A stretch of 64,000 nt of DNA from Pseudomonas sp. B6002 (GTDB lineage Bacteria > Pseudomonadota > Gammaproteobacteria > Pseudomonadales > Pseudomonadaceae). The stretch lies in assembly GCF_013385985.1 (NCBI RefSeq), contig NZ_JACAOY010000004.1, forward strand, positions 461,129 to 525,128, written 5' to 3'. The notes beneath the pieces are model-generated. The model did not search any database. It had not been told where the DNA came from and worked only from the letters and a program-made list of their open reading frames with translations. The position numbers were made by a program, and so were the translations under genes. Shown here in pieces: positions 55,670 to 64,000 of this stretch. Within the stretch, counting starts at the first letter, position 1, and each line of letters starts with the position of its first letter.

Positions 55670-56913
55670 AGATCGCGATTGTTGGCAGCGGGATTGCCGG
55701 GTTGACCAGTGCTTACCTGCTCAGCCGTAACCACGACATCACGCTGTTCGAAGCGGGCGAGCGCATCGGCGGGCATACCCACACGGTCAACGTGACCGTG
55801 GAGGATAAAAGCTACGCAGTGGACACCGGCTTTATCGTGTTCAACGACTGGACCTATCCCAACTTCATTCGCCTGTTGGGGCAGATCGGCGTGAAATTCA
55901 AACCCACCGAAATGAGCTTTTCGGTGAGTGATCAGGGTGAAGGCTTCGAGTACAACGGCAACAACCTCAACAGCCTGTTCGCCCAGCGCAGCAATATTTT
56001 GTCTCCGGGGTTCTGGGGCATGTTGCGCGACATCCTGCGCTTCAATCGCCAGGCGCCACTGGACCTGCAAGAGCAACGCATCAGTGCCGAGATGACCCTG
56101 GGCGATTACCTCCAGGCCGGGGGCTACGGCCCGCGGTTCATCCGGCATTACATCGTGCCGATGGGCGCGGCGATCTGGTCGATGTCCCTGGCCGACATGC
56201 TGGGGTTTCCCTTGCAGTTCTTCGTGCGTTTCTTCAAGAACCACGGCTTGCTCTCGGTGAACAACCGGCCGCAGTGGTGCGTGATCGACGGCGGCTCCAG
56301 CAGCTACATCGAACCGCTCACCCGCAGCTTTCGTGAACATGTTCGGCTCAATTGCCCTGTGCATAACGTGGAGCGCACAGAGGATGGCGTGGTTATCCAC
56401 AGCCCGGCCGGCCGGGAGACCTTTGATCGGGTGGTGTTTGCCTGCCACAGCGACCAGGCCCTGGCGTTGCTCGCCGACCCAAGCCAGGCCGAACAGGAAA
56501 TCCTGGGCGCCCTGCCCTACGCCGACAATGACGTGGTGCTGCACACCGACACCCGCCTACTGCCGGACCGCAAACTGGCCTGGGCCAGCTGGAACTACCG
56601 GCTGACCGGCAGCGAGCAGACCCAGGCGGCCGTGACCTACGACATGAACATCCTGCAAGGCATCGACAGCGCCACCACCTTTTGCGTCAGCCTCAACCAG
56701 ACGCCAATGATCAACCCGCTGAAGATCCTTGCCCGCTACACCTACGCACACCCGCAATACAGCCTGGCGGCCGTGGCTGCCCAAGCGCGCTGGCAAGAGT
56801 TGCACGGCACGCGCAATACCTTTTATTGCGGTGCCTACTGGGCCAACGGTTTCCACGAAGACGGCGTGACCAGCGCCTTGCGTGTGGCCGAAGCCTTTGG
56901 AGAGCGCCTGTGA
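55666..56913 (+). CDS. FAD-dependent amine-oxidase-like protein (NAD(P)/FAD oxidoreductase)
   Basis: 415 residues from GTG at 55666 (overlapping the SDR stop as GTGA). FAD motif IAIVGSGIAGLTSAYLLSRNHDITLFEAGERIGGHTHTV, then VDTGFIVFNDWTYPNFIRLLGQIGV and a C-terminal FYCGAYWANGFHEDGVTSALRVAEAFG. This is the family encoded beside Cfa-like methyltransferases and DUF1365 proteins; in Rhodobacter-type clusters such flavoproteins take part in furan-fatty-acid synthesis (from memory). Substrate inferred: phospholipid acyl chains. Confidence 0.87.
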   Translation: MKIAIVGSGIAGLTSAYLLSRNHDITLFEAGERIGGHTHTVNVTVEDKSYAVDTGFIVFNDWTYPNFIRLLGQIGVKFKPTEMSFSVSDQGEGFEYNGNNLNSLFAQRSNILSPGFWGMLRDILRFNRQAPLDLQEQRISAEMTLGDYLQAGGYGPRFIRHYIVPMGAAIWSMSLADMLGFPLQFFVRFFKNHGLLSVNNRPQWCVIDGGSSSYIEPLTRSFREHVRLNCPVHNVERTEDGVVIHSPAGRETFDRVVFACHSDQALALLADPSQAEQEILGALPYADNDVVLHTDTRLLPDRKLAWASWNYRLTGSEQTQAAVTYDMNILQGIDSATTFCVSLNQTPMINPLKILARYTYAHPQYSLAAVAAQARWQELHGTRNTFYCGAYWANGFHEDGVTSALRVAEAFGERL

Positions 56914-57719
56914 ACAGCGCCCTGTACAGCGGCTGGATCGCCCATCGGCGGTTCGCGCCCAAGGCCCATGCGTTTCGTTACCGCATCGGCCTGCTGTACC
57001 TGGATTTGAGCGAACAAGACGAAGTGCTCGGGCTCTCGCCCCTGGCCGGCGCGAGTCGCCTTGCGCCCTTCGGCTTTCGCCAGCAGGACTACCTGCGTGA
57101 ATTGACGCGCCACGGCATGAGCTTGACCGATGCCGTGCGCCACGAAGTCGGCAAGGCACTGGGGCGTACACCCCAGGGCGTAATCTGCCTACTGACCCAG
57201 GCCCGCAGTTGGGGCCTGGCTTTTAACCCTGTGAGTTTCTTCTACTGTTTCGAGGCCGACGGACAACTGGCCGCGATCCTGTGTGAAGTGACCAACACCC
57301 CCTGGCGCGAGCGCTATCACTACGTGCTGCCCGCCCAGGCGCTGGGTGCCGATGAGCACCAGCATTTTGCCGTGGCCAAGGCCTTTCATGTGTCACCGTT
57401 TTTGCCGCGCGAGCTGGAATACCGCATGAGCTTCAGCCCGCCCGCCGCCAGGCTCGGCGTGCACATGGCCGACTGGCAAGGCGACTTTAAAGTCTTCGAC
57501 GCCACCCTGAACCTGCAAAAAGAAGCCCTGAGCCGCGCCAGCCTGCACCGCTACCTGTGGCGCTTTCCGTGGATGACCGCCAAGACGTGCCTGGCGATTT
57601 ACTGGCAGGCCCTGCGCCTGTTGCTCAAACGCACACCGATTTTTTCCCACCGGGCCGCCGATGGCGCCTCTCGCACCGCAGTCGGGTATACCAAGGATCG
57701 CCGCCATGAAAACCCCTAG
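56910..57719 (+). CDS. DUF1365 family protein
   Basis: 269 residues from GTG at 56910 (overlapping the upstream stop). Characteristic segments: SALYSGWIAHRRFAPKAHAFRYRIGLLYLDL, FNPVSFFYCFEADGQLAAILCEVTNTPWRERYHY and FHVSPFLPRELEYRMSFSPP. Biochemical role unknown, but the family nearly always sits between an FAD oxidoreductase and a Cfa-like methyltransferase, suggesting a partner in acyl modification. Overlaps the methyltransferase gene by 14 bases. Confidence 0.9.
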   Translation: MNSALYSGWIAHRRFAPKAHAFRYRIGLLYLDLSEQDEVLGLSPLAGASRLAPFGFRQQDYLRELTRHGMSLTDAVRHEVGKALGRTPQGVICLLTQARSWGLAFNPVSFFYCFEADGQLAAILCEVTNTPWRERYHYVLPAQALGADEHQHFAVAKAFHVSPFLPRELEYRMSFSPPAARLGVHMADWQGDFKVFDATLNLQKEALSRASLHRYLWRFPWMTAKTCLAIYWQALRLLLKRTPIFSHRAADGASRTAVGYTKDRRHENP

Positions 57720-58977
57720 CTTATCGGTCAAGGCCAACCGCCTGAACGTCAACGGCATGACCACCGCGCTGCTGCGCAAGGCGGTACTGCGCCAACTCAG
57801 CCAGTTGCGCCATGGCCAGTTGGTGGTGATCGAGGACGGCGAACGCCAAGTGTTCGGTGCCCGGGAAGCGCACCTGTTGGGGGAAATCCAGATCCTCGAT
57901 TCGGCCGTGTGGGGCCTGGTGGCGGCCAACGGTTCCATCGGTGCGGGCGAGGCGTTTATCCACGGTTATTGGAGCAGCCCGGACCTCACCGCCGTGGTGC
58001 GGGTGATGGTCAGCAACCTGGATGTTCTGGATGCGATGGAAGGCGGCCTGGCACGGCTGGCTCGCCCGTTCACCCAAGGCCTGCACTGGCTCAACCGCAA
58101 CACGCGCAAGGGCTCACAGAAAAACATCGCCGCTCACTACGACCTGGGCAATGACCTGTTCGAAGAATTCCTCGACCCGACGATGATGTATTCGGCGGCG
58201 CAATTCCTGACCCCCGACGACACGTTGGAACAGGCGCAGTTGAACAAACTGGAACGCATCTGCCAGAAGCTCGCGCTCAAGCCGACTGACCACTTGCTGG
58301 AAATCGGCACCGGCTGGGGCAGCATGGCGCTGTATGCGGCCCAGCACTATGGCTGCAAGGTCACCACCACGACCTTGTCCAAGGAGCAGTTTGCCTACAC
58401 CGAAAAACGCATCGACGCCCTGGGCCTGAACGACCAGGTGACCCTGTTGCTGCAAGACTATCGCGACCTCACCGGCCAATACGACAAGTTGGTTTCGATC
58501 GAGATGATCGAGGCCGTGGGCCACCGGTTTCTGCCGACCTACTTCAAGCAATGCGCGCACTTGCTCAAGGCCGACGGCCTGATGTTGCTGCAAGCCATCA
58601 CCATTCGGGAACAGCGCTTCGAGCAGGCCAAGAACAGTGTCGACTTCATTCAGCGCTATATCTTCCCCGGTGGCGCCCTGCCGTGCGTGCAAAACATGCT
58701 GCACATCGTCAGTCGCGACACCGACATGAACCTGCTGCACATGGAGGATTTCGGCCTGCACTACGCGCGAACCCTGCGCCTGTGGCATGAGAACTTTCGC
58801 CGCGCCCACGGCCGCCTCGCCGAGTTGGGCTACGATGAGTACTTCCTGCGCTTGTGGGAGTTCTACTTGTGCTACTGCGAAGGGGGGTTCATGGAACGAA
58901 CGATTGGTACCGCGCAGTTGCTGCTGGCCAAGCCTGCGGCGATCAACCCGCCGCTGCTCGGGCGCTTCAGTGCTTAA
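57706..58977 (+). CDS. Cyclopropane-fatty-acyl-phospholipid synthase family methyltransferase (UfaM-like)
   Basis: 423 residues. N-terminal lipid-binding region (about 25-110, GAREAHLLGEIQILDSAVWGLVAANGSIGAGEAFI), SAM-binding domain with LLEIGTGWGSMALYAAQHYGCKVTTTTLSKEQFAY (about 200-235), and the C-terminal EDFGLHYARTLRLWHENFRR and LWEFYLCYCEGGFMERTIG, typical of the Cfa family. It transfers a methyl or methylene from SAM to acyl double bonds. Context (photolyase, FAD, DUF1365, LitR) points to the UfaM branch, light-induced in P. putida, rather than the growth-phase Cfa. The next gene starts 8 bases inside. Confidence 0.9.
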   Translation: MKTPSLSVKANRLNVNGMTTALLRKAVLRQLSQLRHGQLVVIEDGERQVFGAREAHLLGEIQILDSAVWGLVAANGSIGAGEAFIHGYWSSPDLTAVVRVMVSNLDVLDAMEGGLARLARPFTQGLHWLNRNTRKGSQKNIAAHYDLGNDLFEEFLDPTMMYSAAQFLTPDDTLEQAQLNKLERICQKLALKPTDHLLEIGTGWGSMALYAAQHYGCKVTTTTLSKEQFAYTEKRIDALGLNDQVTLLLQDYRDLTGQYDKLVSIEMIEAVGHRFLPTYFKQCAHLLKADGLMLLQAITIREQRFEQAKNSVDFIQRYIFPGGALPCVQNMLHIVSRDTDMNLLHMEDFGLHYARTLRLWHENFRRAHGRLAELGYDEYFLRLWEFYLCYCEGGFMERTIGTAQLLLAKPAAINPPLLGRFSA

Positions 58978-59461
58978 ACCGCTGGTCAATGCCGCGCTGT
59001 TCCAGTGCGGCTGGTTTGCCTGCGTACTCGGTGGCGACAGCCGCTGGCTGCTGGTGGGGTTCGCCGCGCTGGCCCTTCATTTGCTGTGGACAAGTTCCTG
59101 GGCCGAGGAAGGCCAAGTGATCCTCGCGGTGACCTTGCTCGGCACGGTGATCGACACCTCGTTGCGCACCTTTGGTGTGTTTCATTTCAGCCTGCCCGGG
59201 CCGCTGATTCCGTTCTGGCTGGTGCTGCTGTGGGCATTGCTCGCGACCACGTTGCGCCATTGCCTGGCGTGGACCGCACGCCCCTGGTGGCGTGCCAGCG
59301 TGTTGGGCGCAGCGGCCGGGCCCTTGTCCTATTACGCAGGTAGCCAATTGGCCGGCGTGAGTTTCGGCTACGCCACGGCGCCTACGCTGATCGGCCTCGC
59401 GCTGCTGTGGGCCGTGGCGTTCCCGGTGCTGCATTGGGTTGCGCGGCAGCTGGGGCACTGA
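58970..59461 (+). CDS. DUF2878 membrane protein
   Basis: 163 residues from GTG at 58970, overlapping the methyltransferase stop by 8 bases. Five or so hydrophobic segments; motifs VNAALFQCGWFACVLGG, VLLGT-like AVTLLGTVIDTS and PFWLVLLWALLATTL fit DUF2878. Inner-membrane protein, unknown function; probably last gene of the light operon, possibly presenting or sensing modified lipids (inference). The DUF3833 gene that I recall in related clusters is not present. Confidence 0.82.
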   Translation: MLKPLVNAALFQCGWFACVLGGDSRWLLVGFAALALHLLWTSSWAEEGQVILAVTLLGTVIDTSLRTFGVFHFSLPGPLIPFWLVLLWALLATTLRHCLAWTARPWWRASVLGAAAGPLSYYAGSQLAGVSFGYATAPTLIGLALLWAVAFPVLHWVARQLGH

Positions 59462-59515
59462 CGTCTGTCAGAGCAATCACACGCGCCTGACGCGCTTGCC
59501 TTACACTGCGCGCCT

Positions 59516-59821
59516 ATGACAGACATCCCCCACGTTCAGATCCCCGAACCCGCCGTCACCTGCTCGACGTGCGCGGCCTGCTGCTGCCAGCTGGAAGTGA
59601 TGCTGATCACCGACACCGGCGTGCCGGAGCGCTATATCGATACGGACGATTGGGGCGGCGAGGTCATGCTGCGCCTAGACGATGGCTGGTGCGCGGCGCT
59701 GGATCGGGACACGATGATGTGCACGATCTATGAGCGACGGCCGCTGATTTGCAGGGAGTTCGAAATGGGGGCACCGGAGTGCCTGGAGGAACGGCAGGGG
59801 ATTGCCACCGCTTACCGCTGA
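59516..59821 (+). CDS. YkgJ family cysteine-cluster protein
   Basis: 101 residues with a cysteine-rich site: VTCSTCAACCCQLEVML (near 15-31), WCAALDRDTMMCTIYERRPLICREFEMG (near 58-85). Matches YkgJ-type putative zinc- or iron-chelating proteins. It stands 54 bp after the light operon on the same strand, with no evident own promoter, so it may be read from it. Function unknown. Confidence 0.88.
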   Translation: MTDIPHVQIPEPAVTCSTCAACCCQLEVMLITDTGVPERYIDTDDWGGEVMLRLDDGWCAALDRDTMMCTIYERRPLICREFEMGAPECLEERQGIATAYR

Positions 59822-59843
59822 TCGCGAATATGGCGATATTCAA

Positions 59844-59932
59844 ATGTGGGAGCTGGCTTGCCTGCGATGGCGTCACCTCGGTATGACTGATACACCGAGG
59901 TGCCTGCATCGCCGGCAAGCCAGCTCCCACAT
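59844..59932. repeat. REP doublet (REPIN) 7
   Basis: Arms ATGTGGGAGCTGGCTTGCCT and the reverse type ending GGCAAGCCAGCTCCCACAT, with inner CACCTCGGT/ACCGAGGTG complementarity. Between the convergent YkgJ-type gene and pagL. Confidence 0.92.
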
Positions 59933-59953
59933 AGGTTTGTGGTGCTCGGGGAT

Positions 59954-60472
59954 TTACAGCGGCAAGGTGTAGTGCAGCGAGTAGCTCTCTACGCCGTCGT
60001 TGTTGCTGCTGATGCCCGCGTTGGAATAGTGCGTGGCGCGAATGCCCACTTCATGTCCACCGGCAAAGCGCAGGCCAAAGCCCAAACGGTCTTCGAACTG
60101 GAAGGCCTGGCCGATGTTGTTGTCCTCGACCCGCGTGCGGGAGAACACCGCCACACCAATCCCTGCCTCGATGTACGGCTTGACCTTTTCCCCGGCAAAC
60201 TCATACACAAACACCGGCGAGAACGACAGGCTGCTGACACTGGCGCGCTTGTCGCCGTCCCAGTAGGTGTAGGCGCCGCTCCAGTAACCGGTCAACCGCC
60301 CGGTATCGCTCTGCCACCAGCTTTTATCCCAATCCGACGTCAACCCCAACCGGTAGGTCATGGTTGAATCGCTGGTACTCCCCACCCCGAATTCAAGGCC
60401 AGCGGCCTGTGCCGAAACCGAGTGTCCCACCACGACGGCCGCAATCGCGGCCAAACAGAACAAGCGCTTCAT
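59954..60472 (-). CDS. pagL: Lipid A 3-O-deacylase PagL-like outer-membrane protein
   Basis: 172 residues from the ATG at 60472 (MKRLFCLAAIAAVVVG). Signal peptide (1-24, ending SAQAA) and an eight-stranded beta-barrel ending YSLHYTLPL. Catalytic His-Ser of PagL is visible in IRATHYSNAGISSNNDG. It trims the 3-O acyl chain of lipid A. PAO1 pagL (PA4661) has the same neighbour, murI. An upstream ATG adds three residues. Confidence 0.9.
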   Translation of the reverse strand: MKRLFCLAAIAAVVVGHSVSAQAAGLEFGVGSTSDSTMTYRLGLTSDWDKSWWQSDTGRLTGYWSGAYTYWDGDKRASVSSLSFSPVFVYEFAGEKVKPYIEAGIGVAVFSRTRVEDNNIGQAFQFEDRLGFGLRFAGGHEVGIRATHYSNAGISSNNDGVESYSLHYTLPL

Positions 60473-60584
60473 AAGAAACAATCCTTTGAGAACGACGTTA
60501 TTTGGTTTTGTGCAGGCTAACTCGCTATAGAAGCTGGCGTGTAGACAGAAGTTCAGCTTCTAACCCCGGTATTTCACGAATTTT

Positions 60585-61379
60585 TCACGAGCCAAAACTA
60601 CGCACAACGCCGGGAGATTTCCATAGTGTCGGTAGGATATTTCTGAGGTGGTCGGCGTCGCCGCTGGTCCAGAACTGCGCAGGCTGCGGATTGCCGTCGG
60701 CCAACAGGTCGCGCTCACTCAGCAGGCGCTTGAGTTGGCGAGCCACGGCGGCGCCGGTGTCGATCAGGATGATGCTGGGGGGCAGCATCTGCGCCAGCAG
60801 CGGCTTGAGGAAGGGGTAATGGGTGCAGCCAAGAATAATGGTGTCGCAACCGGCGCTGAGCAGCGGCTCGACATAACCCTGCAACATCTGGCGTAACGCG
60901 GGGCTGCACAAGTCGCCGGTTTCAATCAGCTCCACCAGGCCCGGGCAGGGTTGGGTGATCACCCGCACGTCGGTGGCGAAGCGGTCGAGCAACGCGGCGA
61001 ACTTGGCGCTTTGCAGGGTGCCGGTGGTCGCCAGTACACCGACCACACCGCTGCGGGTAGCGGCAGCGGCCGGCTTGACCGCAGGCTCCATGCCCACCAA
61101 CGGCCAGTCGGGATAGTCCAGGCGCAAATCCCCAACGGCGGCGACGGTCGCGGTGTTGCAGGCGATCACAAACGCCTTGGCACCGTGGCCGCGGAGAAAC
61201 TCCGCCACCAATCGCGAGCGCTCAAGAATATAGCCTGGGGTTTTCTCGCCATAAGGAATGTGCCCGCAGTCGGCCACATACAACAGCGACTCATGGGGCA
61301 ACAGCTGCTGGATTTCATCGAGCACCGTCAGCCCGCCGATGCCGGAATCGAACACACCGATGGGCGCGTCCTTAACCAT
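60585..61379 (-). CDS. murI: Glutamate racemase
   Basis: 264 residues. [16 protein letters not shown] at the N-terminus, first catalytic Cys in [12 protein letters not shown] (about 72), second in [15 protein letters not shown] (about 183). Makes D-glutamate for peptidoglycan. The ATG at 61379 (MVKDAPIG) lies 8 bases inside the end of moeB; a start four codons earlier is possible. Confidence 0.96.
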   Translation of the reverse strand: MVKDAPIGVFDSGIGGLTVLDEIQQLLPHESLLYVADCGHIPYGEKTPGYILERSRLVAEFLRGHGAKAFVIACNTATVAAVGDLRLDYPDWPLVGMEPAVKPAAAATRSGVVGVLATTGTLQSAKFAALLDRFATDVRVITQPCPGLVELIETGDLCSPALRQMLQGYVEPLLSAGCDTIILGCTHYPFLKPLLAQMLPPSIILIDTGAAVARQLKRLLSERDLLADGNPQPAQFWTSGDADHLRNILPTLWKSPGVVRSFGS

Positions 61380-62127
61380 GCTGCGCTCCACATACGCTGC
61401 AGCCGGGGTCGCGCTTGACCCGCAATTCGCGAAAACGCGTGGTCAATGCATCAATCAACAGCAGGCGACCCACCAGCGGCTCACCAAACCCGGCCAGCAG
61501 TTTCAACGCTTCCAGGGCTTGCAGGCTGCCGACCACACCCACCAGCGGGCCGACCACGCCGGCCTCGCTGCAGGTCAGTTCGGTGTCGCTGCCGTGCCCA
61601 TATAAACAGTGGTAGCACGGACTCTCGGCGCGGCGCGGATCGAATACCGACAACTGGCCTTCAAGGCGAATGGCGGCGCCGCTGACCAAGGGTTTACCGG
61701 CTGCCACACACGCGGCATTCACGGCTTCGCGGGTGGAGAAGTTGTCACTGCAATCAAGCACCACATCCACCGCTGTTACGGCGGCGGCCAGGGAGTCGGC
61801 ATCCAGTGCGCCGCGATGGGCGACCAACGTGATCTCGGGGTTGATGCCCGCCAGGCGTTGCAACGCCGAGTCGACCTTGGTCTGCCCCACGCTGTGGGTG
61901 TCATGGATGATCTGGCGTTGCAGGTTGGTCAGGTCGACGGTGTCGAAGTCCGCCAGGTGCAACTCACCCACGCCGGCGGCCGCCAAGTACAACGCCACCG
62001 GCGCGCCCAGGCCACCGAGGCCGATGATCAGGGCGCGGCCGTTTTTCAGGCGCAACTGGCCGTCGATGTCGACCTGCTGCAACAGGATCTGCCGGCTATA
62101 GCGCAACAGCTCCTGATCGGTCAGCAC
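61372..62127 (-). CDS. moeB: Molybdopterin-synthase adenylyltransferase MoeB (HesA/ThiF family)
   Basis: 251 residues. Nucleotide-binding [27 protein letters not shown] (about 35-60), the adenylation Arg in NLQRQIIHD, and zinc cysteine pairs CYHC and CSVC. Activates MoaD (or ThiS-like) by adenylation. Overlaps prmC by 7 and murI by 8 bases, the order prfA-prmC-moeB-murI as in PAO1. Confidence 0.95.
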   Translation of the reverse strand: MLTDQELLRYSRQILLQQVDIDGQLRLKNGRALIIGLGGLGAPVALYLAAAGVGELHLADFDTVDLTNLQRQIIHDTHSVGQTKVDSALQRLAGINPEITLVAHRGALDADSLAAAVTAVDVVLDCSDNFSTREAVNAACVAAGKPLVSGAAIRLEGQLSVFDPRRAESPCYHCLYGHGSDTELTCSEAGVVGPLVGVVGSLQALEALKLLAGFGEPLVGRLLLIDALTTRFRELRVKRDPGCSVCGAQHG

Positions 62128-62951
62128 GGGCGGCGCCCCAGGGTGATGCGTTCGTGGCTGCCGAGGTCGATACGGCTGTGGACCTCCTCAAAGCCTTCAC
62201 CCGACAACAGGTCACGCACGGCCGCAGCCTGGTCATAACCGTGTTCGAGCAACAACCAGCCACCGGCATTCAGGTGCGCTGGCGACTGCGCGATGATCAA
62301 ACGCAGGTCGTCCAGGCCGTCATGGCCCGCGACCAGTGCACTGGCCGGCTCAAAGCGCACATCGCCCGCCACCAGGTGCGGGTCGTTGGCGGCAATGTAC
62401 GGCGGGTTGCTGATGATCAGGTCGTAAGTACGGCCTTGCAGGGCACTGAACCAATGGCTGTTCAGCACCGTCGCGTTATTGAGGTGCAGCCGCTGGCGGT
62501 TGCGCTCGGCGAGGGCCACGGCTTCGAGCACGCGGTCGACCGCCGTTACCTGCCAGGCCGGACGCTCGCTGGCCAGGGCCAGGGCGATGGCGCCACTGCC
62601 GGTGCCCAGGTCAAGAACGTGGGTGGGCGTGGCCGGCAACAATTCCAGTGCCGCTTCCACCAGCAATTCGGTGTCCGGGCGCGGGATCAGGGTGTGGGGC
62701 GCGACTTCCAGGTCGAGCTTCCAGAAACCTTGCTGGCCGAGAATATAGGCCACCGGCTCACCACCACGGCGGCGCTGCAGGTAACCGGCGAAGGTCAAGG
62801 CATCTTCGCTGCTGACGATTTTTTCCGGCCAGGTGTGCAGATAGCTGCGAGGCTTGCCCAGGGCGGCGGCCAGCAACAACTCGGCATCCAGGCGCGCGGT
62901 AGGCGAGTCTGGCAGGTCGGCGGCGCGCAACAGGCTGGCGATGATGGTCAT
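62121..62951 (-). CDS. prmC: Peptide chain release factor N5-glutamine methyltransferase
   Basis: 276 residues. SAM motif VLDLGTGSGAIALALASERP (about 115) and the catalytic NPPY in LIISNPPYIAAN (about 185). Methylates the GGQ glutamine of RF1/RF2, including the product of the adjacent prfA. The ATG directly follows the prfA stop. Confidence 0.97.
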   Translation of the reverse strand: MTIIASLLRAADLPDSPTARLDAELLLAAALGKPRSYLHTWPEKIVSSEDALTFAGYLQRRRGGEPVAYILGQQGFWKLDLEVAPHTLIPRPDTELLVEAALELLPATPTHVLDLGTGSGAIALALASERPAWQVTAVDRVLEAVALAERNRQRLHLNNATVLNSHWFSALQGRTYDLIISNPPYIAANDPHLVAGDVRFEPASALVAGHDGLDDLRLIIAQSPAHLNAGGWLLLEHGYDQAAAVRDLLSGEGFEEVHSRIDLGSHERITLGRRPC

Positions 62952-64000
62952 TTATTCACCGATCGCTGCGAGTTGGTCGGCCTGGTATTCGGCGAGCAAC
63001 GGCTCGATCACCGCTTCGACGCCACCGGCGAGGATCTCGTCCAGGGAATAAAGGGTGAGGTTGACCCGGTGGTCGGTGACCCGGCCTTGGGCAAAGTTGT
63101 AGGTACGGATGCGTTCGGAGCGGTCGCCCGAACCCACCAGCAACTTGCGCTCGCTGGCAATCGCATTGGCGGCGGCGCTGGTCTGCTGGTCATTGAGTTT
63201 GGCCGACAACCACGACATCGCCCGCGCACGGTTCTTGTGCTGGGAACGTTCTTCCTGGCACTCCACCACAATGCCCGACGGCAAGTGAGTGATGCGGATG
63301 GCGGAGTCGGTCTTGTTCACGTGCTGACCACCGGCGCCCGACGAGCGGTAAGTGTCGATGCGCAGGTCGGCCGGGTTGATCTCGATGGCTTCCTGTTCAT
63401 CCGGCTCGGGCAACACGGCCACGGTACACGCGGAGGTGTGGATGCGGCCCTGGGATTCAGTCGCCGGCACACGCTGTACGCGGTGTGCGCCGGATTCGAA
63501 CTTCAGCTTGCCGTAGACGTTGTCGCCCTCGACCCGCGCGATGACTTCTTTATAGCCGCCGTGCTCACCCTCGTTTTCCGAGAGGATTTCCACGCGCCAG
63601 CCGCGACGCTCGGCGTAACGCGAATACATGCGGAACAGGTCGCCGGAGAAAATCGCCGCCTCGTCACCACCGGTGCCGGCGCGAATTTCGAGGAACACGT
63701 TGCGCCCGTCGTTAGGGTCCTTGGGCAACAGCATGCGCTGCAGGTCGCCTTCCAGCTCGGCGAGTTTTTCCTTGGCCTCGCGGACTTCTTCCACGGCCAT
63801 TTCGCGCATGTCCGGGTCGCTGTCCTTGAGCAGCGCCTGGGCGCCTTCGAGGTCGGCCTGCACTTTCAGCAGGTTTTTGTAAGTGGCGACAACCGGTTCG
63901 ACTTCGGCGTATTCCTTGGAATAGGCGCGGAACTTGGTCTGATCGGCAATGACTTCGCCGTCGCCGAGCAAGGCGGTCAGTTCTTCGAAACGGTCCTGGA
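62952..64000 (-). CDS. prfA: Peptide chain release factor 1 (5' end beyond the window)
   Basis: About 349 of some 360 residues are present; the frame is open to the right edge, where it reads ...[17 protein letters not shown]1 marks are the PAT codon-recognition tripeptide ([16 protein letters not shown]) and the GGQ in [15 protein letters not shown]. Recognises UAA and UAG. First visible gene of prfA-prmC-moeB-murI. Confidence 0.96.
   Translation of the reverse strand, partial: QDRFEELTALLGDGEVIADQTKFRAYSKEYAEVEPVVATYKNLLKVQADLEGAQALLKDSDPDMREMAVEEVREAKEKLAELEGDLQRMLLPKDPNDGRNVFLEIRAGTGGDEAAIFSGDLFRMYSRYAERRGWRVEILSENEGEHGGYKEVIARVEGDNVYGKLKFESGAHRVQRVPATESQGRIHTSACTVAVLPEPDEQEAIEINPADLRIDTYRSSGAGGQHVNKTDSAIRITHLPSGIVVECQEERSQHKNRARAMSWLSAKLNDQQTSAAANAIASERKLLVGSGDRSERIRTYNFAQGRVTDHRVNLTLYSLDEILAGGVEAVIEPLLAEYQADQLAAIGE

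Overview
This window looks like a chromosomal segment of a fluorescent-group Pseudomonas (P. fluorescens/P. putida type). The evidence is high GC, Pseudomonas-specific small families (DUF1780, DUF3094, PP0621, DUF1631), gene order recalled from P. aeruginosa PAO1 (ampE-ampD-DUF1631-nadC-pilA-pilC-pilD-coaE-yacG; clpB-pgeF-rluD-bamD; thiO with minor pilins, then ispH-fkpB-lspA-ileS-ribF-murJ-rpsT; cysNC-cysD-Nif3-algW; hemH, MerR regulator, photolyase, pagL, murI, moeB, prmC, prfA), and seven Pseudomonas-type REP doublets (REPINs). No prophage, IS element, CRISPR or rRNA is visible. Most of it is conserved core chromosome; all assignments come from reading the sequence.

Layout. 1-6280: chemoreceptor fragment, ampE/ampD, a DUF1631 protein, nadC and a small acidic protein. 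6430-11483: tRNA-Thr, a pilin O-oligosaccharyltransferase-like protein, pilA, then pilC-pilD-coaE-yacG; pilB is not in its usual place. 11480-15278: small proteins, a CbiM-like permease with a thioredoxin-like partner, and a type II NADH dehydrogenase. 15331-17575: a LysR/isochorismatase pair and a tRNA cluster (Asn, Pro, Lys, Pro). 17878-23448: clpB with a clear sigma-32 promoter, pgeF, rluD, bamD. 23574-27889: thiO and pilVWXE with a divergent fimT; pilSR, fimU and pilY1 are absent from this interval. 27843-36972: ispH, fkpB, lspA, ileS, ribF, murJ, rpsT, an slyD-like gene and a DUF3565 gene. 37052-45337: pta without ackA, an acyltransferase, cysNC-cysD, a Nif3-family gene, algW. 45449-49617: a TonB-dependent receptor, hemH and an SDR epimerase.

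The most interesting region is 49750-59461. A MerR-family regulator of the LitR/CarH (class II, PplR-like) type lies in a tightly packed operon with a DUF523/DUF1722 protein, a DNA photolyase, an NTF2-like protein, an SDR, an FAD amine-oxidase-like protein, a DUF1365 protein, a cyclopropane-fatty-acid-synthase-like methyltransferase and a DUF2878 membrane protein. Two tandem operator pairs that fit the reported PplR1 direct repeat sit on its promoter. A degenerate third pair lies in the intergenic region between a renalase-like FAD gene and the divergent epimerase-hemH unit. I infer a blue-light/photo-oxidative-stress regulon that repairs DNA and remodels membrane acyl chains (possibly furan or methylated unsaturated fatty acids), with a possible link to heme synthesis. 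The regulator and photolyase part is known in P. putida; the roles of several members and the hemH link are open.

59516-64000 holds a YkgJ-type cysteine-cluster protein, a PagL-like lipid A deacylase, murI, moeB, prmC and most of prfA, which runs off the right edge.
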